Shown here: piece by piece, positions 55,538 to 64,000 of the stretch
Layout: every line of letters starts with the position of its first letter
Position numbering within the stretch: the stretch's first letter is position 1
Source of the DNA: Globisporangium splendens
Lineage: Eukaryota > Oomycota > Peronosporomycetes > Pythiales > Pythiaceae
Direction of reading: 5' to 3'
Assembly (NCBI GenBank): GCA_006386115.1
Contig: VFIW01000009.1
Coordinates: forward strand, 434,001 to 498,000
Length of the DNA: 64,000 bases
Translations under genes and position numbers: made by a program
The notes under the pieces: model-generated
The model's database searches: none
What the model was told of the DNA's origin: nothing
The model's input: the letters and a program-made list of their open reading frames with translations, nothing else

Positions 55538-55879
55538 GCCGACCTTTTGCGTCTTTTTTGGATCTCCTGATTTTTTGTACTTTTTGTGGTTTGGAAACCA
55601 AAGAAAAGGTCCAGTCTTTTCTTTCTATAAGCTCAGCGCGACGAGGTCCTAATTTAGTGTGACAATCGTTCTGAAAGATCCAAGTTTGTGGAAGAAAAGC
55701 ACACCCAAAAAGCATCCAAGTGACGGACGGGATGACGACCTCATTCTCCCCCTTTTGACCAGCACGTTTCCGCAATGTGTCGGTGGCGGCGAACGAAAAG
55801 CCAAATCGAATGCATTGCAGCCAACACGTACGCATCATGACGCTAAACAAAAAACTACTTGCTGCAGACATGTGCCCAC
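55538..55879. other. Intergenic spacer between the two secreted paralogues
   Basis: About 340 bp. It includes the short paralogue's promoter, in which an A-rich stretch lies just upstream of the ATG on the minus strand. No further gene recognised. Confidence 0.5.
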
Positions 55880-56584
55880 CTACGCCTTGACGCACATGGA
55901 GAACGCGTCGCTGTACTTCTGGCACTTGAGCCCATCTTGGCACGGGCTGTTGTAGTCGCCATCGCACTGCGCGTACAATGGGAGACCAGGGAGGTACGGC
56001 GCATCGGCGCACTCCTGTTTCGAGCCCTTGGTTCGGCAGTACTTGCCGGCATCGCAACCGACCTGGCCGTCCGAGGTCTTGCAGCTGTCTGGCGTGCCGC
56101 GGCTCATGCGGAACGCGTCTGGCGGCATGCAGTAGCACTCCTTGAGCGCGAGGTCGTCGCAGATGCACTGGAACCCAAAGAGACACTTGGTCGGCAGATC
56201 CGAGTCGGTGCCCACGGTGCACTGGTTCCATGGACCCGTCGTTTTGTCATCGATGCTGTCCAAGAAGGATGTATCACGAGGCAAACACGTCTGCATGCCC
56301 TGCTTGCTGCCGCTGCCCTTGGCGTCCTGGCATTCGTAGCTCGGCGACGAGCAGAGCACGACAGATCCGCCACGAGGACACTCCTGGTTGTTGCCCACGA
56401 CGTCCACTTCTTGGAACTTCATGTGGCGGTGGTCGTGGTGGTGCTCCTTGTGGCGGTGCAGATGGCGGCTGCTCTTCTTGCCGTGCTCCTTGTGGTGGTG
56501 GTGCGGACGCCCAGCGTCCACAGTGTCGGCGTTCACAGCAGCGAACGCGAGGAGAGCGACGGACGCGAGCACGAAGGTCTTCAT
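55880..56584 (-). CDS. Secreted Cys-rich protein with His-rich segment
   Basis: 234 aa from the ATG at 56584 (MKTFVLASVALLAFAAVNA, a textbook signal peptide). The frame is open 26 codons further upstream, but the leader fixes this start. Residues 28-54 contain 13 His interspersed with Lys/Arg (for example HHHHKEHGKK, HRHKEHHHDHRH), a plausible metal- or polyanion-binding stretch. Eighteen Cys follow: 14 aligned with the adjacent paralogue plus a C-terminal four-Cys module (AQCDGDYNSPCQDGLKC ... MC) of the Dickkopf/EB-like spacing. Function unknown. Confidence 0.85.
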   Translation of the reverse strand: MKTFVLASVALLAFAAVNADTVDAGRPHHHHKEHGKKSSRHLHRHKEHHHDHRHMKFQEVDVVGNNQECPRGGSVVLCSSPSYECQDAKGSGSKQGMQTCLPRDTSFLDSIDDKTTGPWNQCTVGTDSDLPTKCLFGFQCICDDLALKECYCMPPDAFRMSRGTPDSCKTSDGQVGCDAGKYCRTKGSKQECADAPYLPGLPLYAQCDGDYNSPCQDGLKCQKYSDAFSMCVKA

Positions 56585-57420
56585 TCTGATGAGGGAGGTG
56601 GGTGAGTGATGCGCTTGGGTGTTTGCCGGCAAATTGCGGAATGCAACACCAGAAGCAGGCACAAAACTGATTTCTGTGTGCGCAAGCAGGCAGCCACCAT
56701 TTCCAGTTTGTCTGGAGGATGCAATCTATCCGCTTTCTAGTACCATTCTACCATTACATACCCTGTCTAGATAGTTCATTTTGAAATGTCGACCAATGCG
56801 TCAACAAGAACGGCGTGTTAAGTTTGCAGCAAGAATTGTTTCCCTTTCATTCTCGATCTGGGATGCAGCGTGGCTTGAGAAGAGGATTGACTGAACCCAC
56901 GTCCAACCCACGCCTTTTCTATGAAGCACAATTTGCTCAGCAGATGAGCAACGGACCATCACTCTGCAGCCAAAATAAGCAAATGAAAACGAAAGCAATT
57001 GTTTGAAACAGAGACCTCAAAAGAGTGACCTGATGTTGAATTTAGTGACGCTTGAGTTGTGCTCTCTCTGGGAGAGAGTGAGTGCAGGTGACAACATCTC
57101 AACTTCAATTGCAAAACACGGTATAACATCTGATGGATGCACTATAAAGAGGTGAAACAGTTCAAAAATCATGAAAATGCGGTGATTAGTCTCCCTTGTT
57201 CAACGGCAACACGTACAGTACGTGCTGAAAAGCTGTAGTCACAGGGCAAACCGACGACGAAGTCACCAAAAGGAAACCGCACAGTCACAGTTGCGCATCA
57301 CACGCGACAAGAGAGAAGAGAGAACGATTGCGCTCTGCCGTCGGCCATTGCTGCTGCTGCTCGGCGTTTACTTGCGCACAGACACCCTCACGCGCATATC
57401 CACGCGTTAGACTGTTGAAT
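56585..57420. promoter_or_regulatory. Divergent upstream region of the secreted and SulP genes
   Basis: About 835 bp between start codons. Open frames in it (for example 56801-56998 and 57222-57410) are short and unlike known proteins. No strong initiator recognised. Confidence 0.5.
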
Positions 57421-60398
57421 ATGGAGCCGATCTCGCTGCCGCTGGATCGCGGCGGTATCCTCGAGATGGAGCTGCCGGACGTCACGAGCTCCCCGCTGTG
57501 GCGACGCAACACGATCCGCCGCCACCACGCGAACTCGGCGCAATCGTTGTCGCCGAGGACGGTGACCAGACAGCAGCAGCTGCAGCTCATGCGACGTGTG
57601 AGCAGCTATCAGGATGCCGTGAATCCGCTGCTGCAGTTCGGCGCGAAGAGGAACTACGGAGATCGACTGTCGCAGTTGCAAGATGCTGCCAATGAGAGTC
57701 GCAGTAGCGTTGGAGAGAGCAGTCGGTTGCTGTTTCAAGAGGAAAGCAGTCGCCTGCGGCTGCTGCAGCAAGCGAGTTCGATGGGTTTGGACGACGGGGG
57801 ACCCTCCTGCAAGGAAACGATCCTCGAGATCCTCGTGAACTTGACGTCAGGCGTGATTGCGTTTTTGCTGTCTTCCACTCTGACAGTATCGTGCGCGAGT
57901 GTGATTGTCGGACATGGAACGCCGCTGGCGACGGTCATTGCGCATTTTATTGACATGAACTTGCTCGGCACGGCCATCTTGTCGCTTGTGCTGGCGTGGC
58001 AAAGCCAGGCGCCGTGGACATTGGGTGCCATTGACGTGTTTGTGTGAGTGCAAGCCGTTATGCACACACGCCTCTGCCGTTGCTCTCAATCTCACAACTT
58101 GTGTGTGTGTGTGTTTTTGTGCCTTGCATCCTGCTAGAGCTCCGATTATGGCGTCCATGGCTGATAAGATCACGCTTCGTTTGGATGGCGACTTGGACTT
58201 GATCGTGCCAACAACCGTGATGATGGTCGCGATGACGTCGCTGCTGCTCGGTCTCGTGTTTTTCTTCATGGGCATTTTCCGCGTCACGTCGATTGCAAAC
58301 TATATGCCTTATCCAGGTACGTTCCTTTTTGAAACCTGAATAGCTCATGATGCTTCGTACTAAACACTGTCGCCTCTCTTCTCCTTGTGTCCATCGATTT
58401 AATGCAGTGATTGCTGGCTTTCTGTCGGGCATTGGCGCCGAATTGCTGAAAAATGGCATCCACATGGCGTCGAGCGATGCTTTTACGATGGAATTCTTCA
58501 CGCTCGAGCAGCAATTGCTGATCATTCCAGCGATTGTGTTTGCGGGTGTCGCACGGCTCGGGCAGCACCTGAAATGGCCCGTGGCGATCTCGTTCCCGTG
58601 CTTACTCGTATGCTCGCTCGTCGGGTTCCAGCTCATCGCGTACCTGGTCGGCCTTGACATGTACGCGCAACAGCAAGGCGGCTGGGTCTTTTCGTGGTCT
58701 GAAGACGTGATCAAGGAGACACCCATGTGGTACCCGTGGACGAGCATCGACTTGTCGAAGGTGCAGTGGCGCGTGCTGACGAACGAATGCTTTGATTTTG
58801 TGGTGTCCCTCGTGATCCTCGGCGCGATGAAGTACAGCGTTGCGACGACGTCGCTCTCGACCCTTTTTGGCCGCGAGATCTCGCCTGACAACGAAATGCG
58901 CGTCATCGGACTCGCCAACATGATCAGTGGCGCGCTCGGGTGCTGCGGCGGGTGCCACTACCTCTCGGCCATGGGGATCATGAAGCAGTTTGACGCTCAC
59001 GAAAAAGTGCCTGCGGTTGTGTGCGCGTTTCTGCTGATCGCTCTGTGGGTGCAGGGCATCCAGTCGCTGCAGTATGTGCCAAAATTCATCTTTGGCGGCT
59101 TGCTGCTCAGTGTCGGGCTGCATTTTCTCGAAGCATACTTTATGTCGCCGTTCCGGTTCCTCAAGCCACTGGAGAAGGCGATCGTGCTGCTGATCACGAC
59201 GAGCTTCCTGGTGATCGGGATGCTCCCGAGCGTCGGTCTGGGCATTGTGATCTCGATGATCGACCTGATCTACCGCATCCACGAGGTCGGGTGCGTGCAC
59301 CACGAGACCACAGGCATGCTCTCGCGGAGCTCCGTCGACCGCACTCCGGAACAAGCCGCGTTCCTGGATACCAAGGGCAGCGCGATCTTCGTGCTGCGAC
59401 TACAGGGATACCTGTTCTTTGGCACGTCCGTGAACATCCTGGAGCGCATCGAGACCCGCGTGCAGAGTCTCGATTTCCCGAAATTGAAATTTGTCGTGAT
59501 CGACTTTGGTCTCGTGCCGAGTTTCGATGCCACGGCGCTCATGAATTTCCGGAAAACGTCAGCGTTCGCGGATCTGTACATGTTTGACATTTACTTTTGC
59601 GGTCTGAAGCCTCCGATCGAGATGGCTTTGCGGCGCCACCACGCGTCGTCGTCGTCGACGAGAGTGCATTTCCTGAGCAGCAGCATCGATGTCGCGCTCG
59701 AGACCTGCGAGAACGCGCTGCTGCCGCCGGAGCTGCTCGTGCACACGACGGGCACGCTGATCGACTGGAAGCGCATGAGCCAACTGCAGCTCTGGGAGCA
59801 CTACATCTGTCTCCACGACGAGGACCTTTTGCAGAAACTGCTGCCACTGTCGGCGTACCTGGACGTCGTGACGCTCGAGAAAGGGCAAAAGTTGTGCTCG
59901 TCTGGCGTCGTGCTCGACACGTACTTCATCTGCTTTGGGTTCATGAACGTCATGGCGGACTCGGAGTTCTCCAACGACCGCAATATCCCCGGCGTTAACG
60001 TGCAGCACGAGTCTGATGCTGGGAGTGGAAATGGGGACGGCGGCATGCCGTGGCCGTCTACGTCCCGGCGACGCAAACTGTCGCTCGTCATGACCGACGA
60101 GGCGCAATGGACGCCGTTCACGACCGCTGAGTCGCGGCTGCGGAAGATCGGTCCTGGATCGATCGTGACCCCAGACTCTGTTGCACATGGCTACACGAGT
60201 GCGTCGCAGTACCTCCGGTACATTGCGACCTCGGACTGCATTCTGCTGCGCCTGAGCACCGAGTCCATGGCGACACTGGAGAACCGCGCGCCGCACACGG
60301 CCGTCGAGATCCTGAAGCTCATCAACATGCGGCTCGCGTCGCGGTTCCTACACACGAACAAGCGCGTCTCGCAGCTGTCGTCGTTGTTGTACAAGTGA
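57421..60398 (+). CDS. SulP/SLC26-family transporter with STAS and cyclic-nucleotide-binding-like domains
   Basis: Three exons (57421-58043, 58138-58316, 58408-60398; phases close), 930 aa. The first 120 residues are polar. Membrane segments begin at about 135 (TSGVIAFLLSSTLTVSCASV) and continue to about 545, as in SulP anion transporters. A STAS domain follows, with LKFVVIDFGLVPSFDATALM. The C-terminal 200 residues look like a cyclic-nucleotide-binding fold (LLPLSAYLDVVTLEKGQKLC; GPGSIVTPDSV). This order resembles the fungal YGR125W/Vsb1 group, known on the vacuolar membrane, more than classical sulfate permeases. The substrate therefore cannot be stated. The STAS phosphosite region looks normal. 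Confidence 0.88.
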
Positions 60399-60582
60399 GC
60401 TCTTCGAAAAGGCTTGTTTGTAGCCATTCAAACGCAGGTAGTTAGTAGTAACGTAGCTCTTCGGGCTTTCAGACAATGCAAAGGAGCTGCAAAACAGCTC
60501 CACAAAAAGAAAATAACTCGATTTCGACGTGAACATTTGAGTGCATTGTGCCAGTACCTGTAATGAATTGGGGATTTTGCAC

Positions 60583-61953
60583 CTACTGGTTGACCTTGTC
60601 TTTCAGGAACGCGTAGGTGAGGTCGCTGATACGCTCCTGCTCGAGCAGGAAGCCGTCGTGGCCGTGGATGGACGAAATGGACTCGAAAGACGCACAGGGA
60701 AGTGCGCTCGCGATGTCCCGTTGTTCGCAGATGGGGTAAAGCACATCGGTCTCGACGCCGACGACCAGCGCGGGCTGCGTCAGCGTCGAGAGCGCGTGCT
60801 GCACGCCACCTCGGTTTCGCCCCACGTCGTGCGTGTCCATGAGGTGCAGGAGCGCTACATACGAGTTCACGTCGAAGCGGGAGAGGAACTTCTTGCCTTG
60901 GTATTCGAGATACGATTGCACCACGAAGCGGTCATATTTACTGACAGTCTCGTGGTCGATTAGTTCCCGTCCGAACTTCTCTTGGTATGCCGTGTGCGAG
61001 CGGTAGCTCATCATTGCCATCTGGCGCGCGAGCGAGAGGCCCCGAGTCGGCGGGTGCGCTGGATCGTAGTCGCCGTTCTTGAAGAGCGGATCCATGTGAA
61101 TCGCCTGTCGCTGGAGCTCGCCCATGCCGATTTGCCACGCGGATTGGTGAGAACCACACGCGATCGTGACGAAGCTTTTGACGAAATCGCTGCCCAGGAA
61201 CGCCCACTCGAGCGTTGTCATGCCGCCAAGCGAGCCACCGATGACGCATTGGACCTGCTGGACACCCAGTTCTTCTTGAAGCAGTTTCTTTTGCAGTTGC
61301 ACGGCGTCGCGCATGGTGATGGCTGGGAAGGACGCGCCGTACGGCTTTCCCGTCGCAGGGTTGATCGACGCCGGACCCGTGGTGCCGTAGCACGAGCCGA
61401 GGATGTTGCTGCACACGATGAAGTACTCGTCGGTCCACTTGGACGTCACCATCGAGTCCCAGTACTGATGCACCAGGGAATCGCCCGTGAGCGCGTGACA
61501 GAGCACAATCACGTTGTCACGGGCTTCGTTGAGGGCGCCGTACGTCGTGTACGCGACCTCGACTCCATGCAGCTCGCCGCCTCGCTCCAGCGTTAACGGC
61601 GTCGACAATCGGAACGTACTCGAGTTGGCGCCGGCGTGCGCACGTGCGTTGTATTCGTCGTCGGAGCCGAACGATGCCGACCCGTCCTCCTCCTCCTCCT
61701 CAGCTTCCGTCGCGACGTTGCTGCTCGTGCTACTGAACTCGCGGCGTTTCGGCGCATTGCGGCCCTGGTTCGTGAGCCACGACCAGGTCCCACTGTTCGC
61801 GGATTCGGGGCGACGCCGCAGCGGCGGCGCAGCATTGAGGGACAGACCGCGGGGACCGAGCCGCAGTCGCCGCGGCGCCGCCCGCGTGGCCTTGGTGGAT
61901 GCCGCCGCCTTCACCCACGTGGGTTGCACCGAAACGCCCCATCGACGCAGCAT
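60583..61953 (-). CDS. metX: Homoserine O-acetyltransferase (MetX family), probably mitochondrial
   Basis: 456 aa from the ATG at 61953. MetX transfers an acetyl (in some members succinyl) group to homoserine, the first committed step to methionine. The alpha/beta-hydrolase core (about 112-456) has nucleophile Ser241 in GGSLGGM, acid Asp403 in GVETDVLYP, and His432 in IHGHDGF. SNILGSCYGTTGP and QIGMGELQRQAI are family hallmarks. Residues 1-80 are Arg/Ala/Ser-rich without acids, a likely mitochondrial presequence; an acidic linker follows. An initiator-like CCCTCATTCCGTCACTC lies on this strand at 61999-61983, after which a (GA)n tract forms the leader. Converges with the SulP gene. Confidence 0.93.
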   Translation of the reverse strand: MLRRWGVSVQPTWVKAAASTKATRAAPRRLRLGPRGLSLNAAPPLRRRPESANSGTWSWLTNQGRNAPKRREFSSTSSNVATEAEEEEEDGSASFGSDDEYNARAHAGANSSTFRLSTPLTLERGGELHGVEVAYTTYGALNEARDNVIVLCHALTGDSLVHQYWDSMVTSKWTDEYFIVCSNILGSCYGTTGPASINPATGKPYGASFPAITMRDAVQLQKKLLQEELGVQQVQCVIGGSLGGMTTLEWAFLGSDFVKSFVTIACGSHQSAWQIGMGELQRQAIHMDPLFKNGDYDPAHPPTRGLSLARQMAMMSYRSHTAYQEKFGRELIDHETVSKYDRFVVQSYLEYQGKKFLSRFDVNSYVALLHLMDTHDVGRNRGGVQHALSTLTQPALVVGVETDVLYPICEQRDIASALPCASFESISSIHGHDGFLLEQERISDLTYAFLKDKVNQ

Positions 61954-62575
61954 TATGTGTATGTGTACGAGAGAGAGAGAGAGAGTGACGGAATGAGGGG
62001 CTCCTTCCGCCGCTGGAGCGTTCAGCCACCAGAAAATGCGCAACTGCGATGTGCACAGCCGACTGTTTGAGCAAGCAGGGAAGAGCCCATCAGCTAATCA
62101 GCCTTCTAAAATAGGTACCAGTGTACGATTATCTCTAGAGAGGGTTTGTTGCAGTTGCATTCAGCAACACCTATTGAAGCGACTGAGTTTATACTACATC
62201 ACAACTTGCACAGGTTTATATAGTGAATGACTGATCCTGGTTTTGCCCAGTAATAACGTAGGCCACATTAACTCACTACAAAGGATCTATTTTATGTTTC
62301 CCACATCAATATCGACTCATTCATCGCGTGGCACACATAGAAATATCCACATCGGGTCGAATTTGTCAATCTGACGTGGCGAGACATTGTGCAATCTTCC
62401 AATCACAGCCGCGTTCACATCCATCGTTTCAGCCAATCAGGAAAAAGAATATGTTTAAAACACATTGAAGGACGTTGAATCTTTCCCCCTCAGCTTTGCT
62501 GCGTGTCTTGCGTCCATGCTACCCACACGCCGCCGTCACATCCAAAGACACCCCCGTACATCCCACAGATCCGCG
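61954..62575. promoter_or_regulatory. Divergent promoter between metX and ETFB
   Basis: Holds the metX initiator and a GA-repeat leader (about 61969-61984), and CCAAT boxes at 62399-62403 and 62433-62437, which lie about 140-175 bp before the ETFB start. No gene recognised. Confidence 0.6.
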
Positions 62576-63331
62576 ATGAAGGTGCTGGTCCCCGTGAAGC
62601 GCGTCGTCGACTACGCCGTCAAGGTCCGCGTGGCGCCCAAGGGCGTGGAGCTCAACAATGTGAAGATGAGCATGAACCCGTTCTGCGAGATCGCCGTGGA
62701 GGAGGCCATCCGCCTCAAGGAGAAGAAGGTCGCGAGCGAGATCATCGCTGTGTCCATCGGCCCCAAGCAGGCGCAGGAGACGATCCGCACGGCGCTCGCT
62801 ATGGGCGCCGACCGCGGCATCCACATCGAGACCGACCTGCGCACGGACCAGGAGCTGCAGCCGCTCGCGGTCGCCAAGATCTTAAAGGCGCTCGTCGAGA
62901 AGGAGTCGCCGAACCTCGTGATCACTGGCAAGCAGTCGATCGACGCCGATGCCGCGCAAACCGGTCCGCTGCTCGCGGGTCTGCTCGACTGGAGCCAAGC
63001 CACCTTCGCGTCCAACGTGTCCGTCGAGGGCGAGAGCTTGACCGTGACCCGTGAAACGGACTCGGGCGTGGAGACGCTCAAGTTGGGTCTCCCTGCTGTC
63101 GTGACGGCGGATCTTCGTCTGAACGAGCCACGTTACGCCACGCTGCCCAACATTATGAAGGCCAAGAAGAAGAAGATCGACGTGCTGGCTGCCGACAGCT
63201 TCGGCATCGACTTGACGCCTCGCATCGAGTACATTGAAGTGAAGGAGCCTGCGGCGCGCAAGGCCGGTATCAAGGTCGCGGACGTGGACCAATTGGTAGA
63301 CAAGTTGAAGAACGAAGCTGGCGTGATCTAA
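62576..63331 (+). CDS. ETFB: Electron transfer flavoprotein beta subunit
   Basis: 251 aa from the ATG at 62576 ([19 protein letters not shown]), the usual length and start of ETF-beta. With ETF-alpha it accepts electrons from acyl-CoA and other dehydrogenases in the mitochondrial matrix and passes them to ETF-QO. Seen: [19 protein letters not shown], the AMP-binding-type [14 protein letters not shown] loop, and [20 protein letters not shown], the family signature region, followed by IMKAKKKKI. An upstream in-frame ATG at 62516 would add a 20-residue basic leader. Human ETFB enters mitochondria without a cleaved leader, so either start is possible; the internal one matches the family. Confidence 0.95.
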   Translation: MKVLVPVKRVVDYAVKVRVAPKGVELNNVKMSMNPFCEIAVEEAIRLKEKKVASEIIAVSIGPKQAQETIRTALAMGADRGIHIETDLRTDQELQPLAVAKILKALVEKESPNLVITGKQSIDADAAQTGPLLAGLLDWSQATFASNVSVEGESLTVTRETDSGVETLKLGLPAVVTADLRLNEPRYATLPNIMKAKKKKIDVLAADSFGIDLTPRIEYIEVKEPAARKAGIKVADVDQLVDKLKNEAGVI

Positions 63332-63841
63332 GTGGCCTCCGTGTGTGTGGCAAGCACACAGCTTTCGGTTGTAAGGTGAACGAGTAAGAACAAAATGGTG
63401 CTGCTGCTCCTGTGATGACAACCCAGCCACCATATCGCAAAGCAGTGTGTGCGTGTGTGTCGCCGATTTCCCCTCGCTGTCGTTTTCCCATTTGATCCAT
63501 TTAAGACAAACAACAAATCATAAATCCACACAGGCGTGTTGCTGTCATATGCCATTTTTTACTTTCATTCGATCTTAGGGAGCGAAAAAAGTGGGGTGCT
63601 TGCTTGTAAAATAATGCATCCGTTTTGGTATTATTATCTGCACTAATCCTCATGCGCACGCTTCTGGTTCTCCAATGCCGTCACTTTGCTTCAGATGGTG
63701 GAGCGCAATAAAATCTTCTGCGTTAGCCGCAACTCGAGCCCAAAGCGGCTCCTGAATATGCGCTTCTTTTCGCCGTACTTGTGTAGTGTGCGGGAGCTCT
63801 GCTGCTCGTTGTGTACTTGTTTTTTCTTTTTCGTAATTAAC
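63332..63841. other. Intergenic region between convergent ETFB and SF3B6
   Basis: About 510 bp of converging 3' flanks. Open frames here are antisense or random. No gene recognised. Confidence 0.5.
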
Positions 63842-64000
63842 TTACTCGACGCCGTATTTCTGCTTGAGGTCCTGCAATTCCTGCTTCTGCTTCTCGACGT
63901 CCTGGCCCTTCTTGGTCTGCATGCGGTTCGCCTGGTAGTAGAGCACGATGAGGTACCGCCCGCACACATTGAACCCCGACAGGTGGTCGACGGCGTTCTT
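63842..64000 (-). CDS. SF3B6: Splicing factor SF3B6 (p14), 3' end only
   Basis: The minus strand from the window edge reads [20 protein letters not shown], then [11 protein letters not shown], and ends in LKQKYGVE at a TAA (63844-63842). This matches the C-terminal part of the branch-site-binding p14 subunit of SF3b (human p14 has [20 protein letters not shown]). 52 residues are visible; the RRM core lies beyond the window. It is in a frame unlike the longer antisense open frame at 63691-63969. Confidence 0.92.
   Translation of the reverse strand, partial: KNAVDHLSGFNVCGRYLIVLYYQANRMQTKKGQDVEKQKQELQDLKQKYGVE

Noticed and set aside
58101..58116. GT repeat and other short tracts (58101-58116, 61969-61984) as functional elements
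   Set aside because: Short simple repeats in an intron and a leader. Nothing beyond base composition supports a function.

Overview
The window looks like nuclear DNA of an oomycete (stramenopile), probably a Peronosporales/Pythiales-type species. Three things support this: short GT-AG introns of about 60-120 bp, oomycete-type initiator motifs (TCATTYYNCAWTTT-like) 60-90 nt upstream of several start codons, and the gene content (ferlin-like multi-C2 gene, eEF2K-type alpha-kinase, secreted Cys-rich proteins, pirin expansion, non-LTR element with an RNase H tail). The species cannot be named from the sequence alone.

Layout. 1-1296: a broken WrbA-like quinone reductase remnant and unassigned DNA. 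1297-29698: a large inverted duplication. Two arms of 9,997 bp (1297-11293 and 19702-29698; paired positions always sum to 30995, so there is no net indel) flank an 8.4 kb single-copy spacer. Each arm carries a ferlin-like gene with three inactivating lesions shared by both copies, and a convergent eight-exon gene of unknown function (958 aa). I saw about ten single-base differences between the arms. The spacer holds a coiled-coil/WW/PDZ scaffold gene, a RING-finger gene with a very acidic tail, and the first pirin gene.

29699-37600 is retroelement territory: two related LINE copies (one only the RNase H 3' part, one with RT plus RNase H), an opposite-strand fragment of another LINE between them, a dispersed short repeat, and unassigned debris. 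37689-49752 is a pirin cluster on both strands. Counting the spacer copy at 18055, the window has seven intact pirins and two pseudogenes. One intact copy has a signal peptide. An RNase H1 gene with three hybrid-binding domains sits inside the cluster.

51148-64000 is ordinary gene-dense DNA: eEF2K-like alpha-kinase, F-box-like protein, two tandem secreted Cys-rich paralogues (one with a His-rich segment), a SulP transporter with STAS and cyclic-nucleotide-binding-like domains, mitochondrial-type homoserine O-acetyltransferase, ETF beta subunit, and the 3' end of the splicing factor SF3B6/p14. No rRNA, tRNA or CRISPR was recognised. These genes do not form one pathway. The themes are duplication and decay (arms, pirins, LINEs) beside conserved housekeeping genes.
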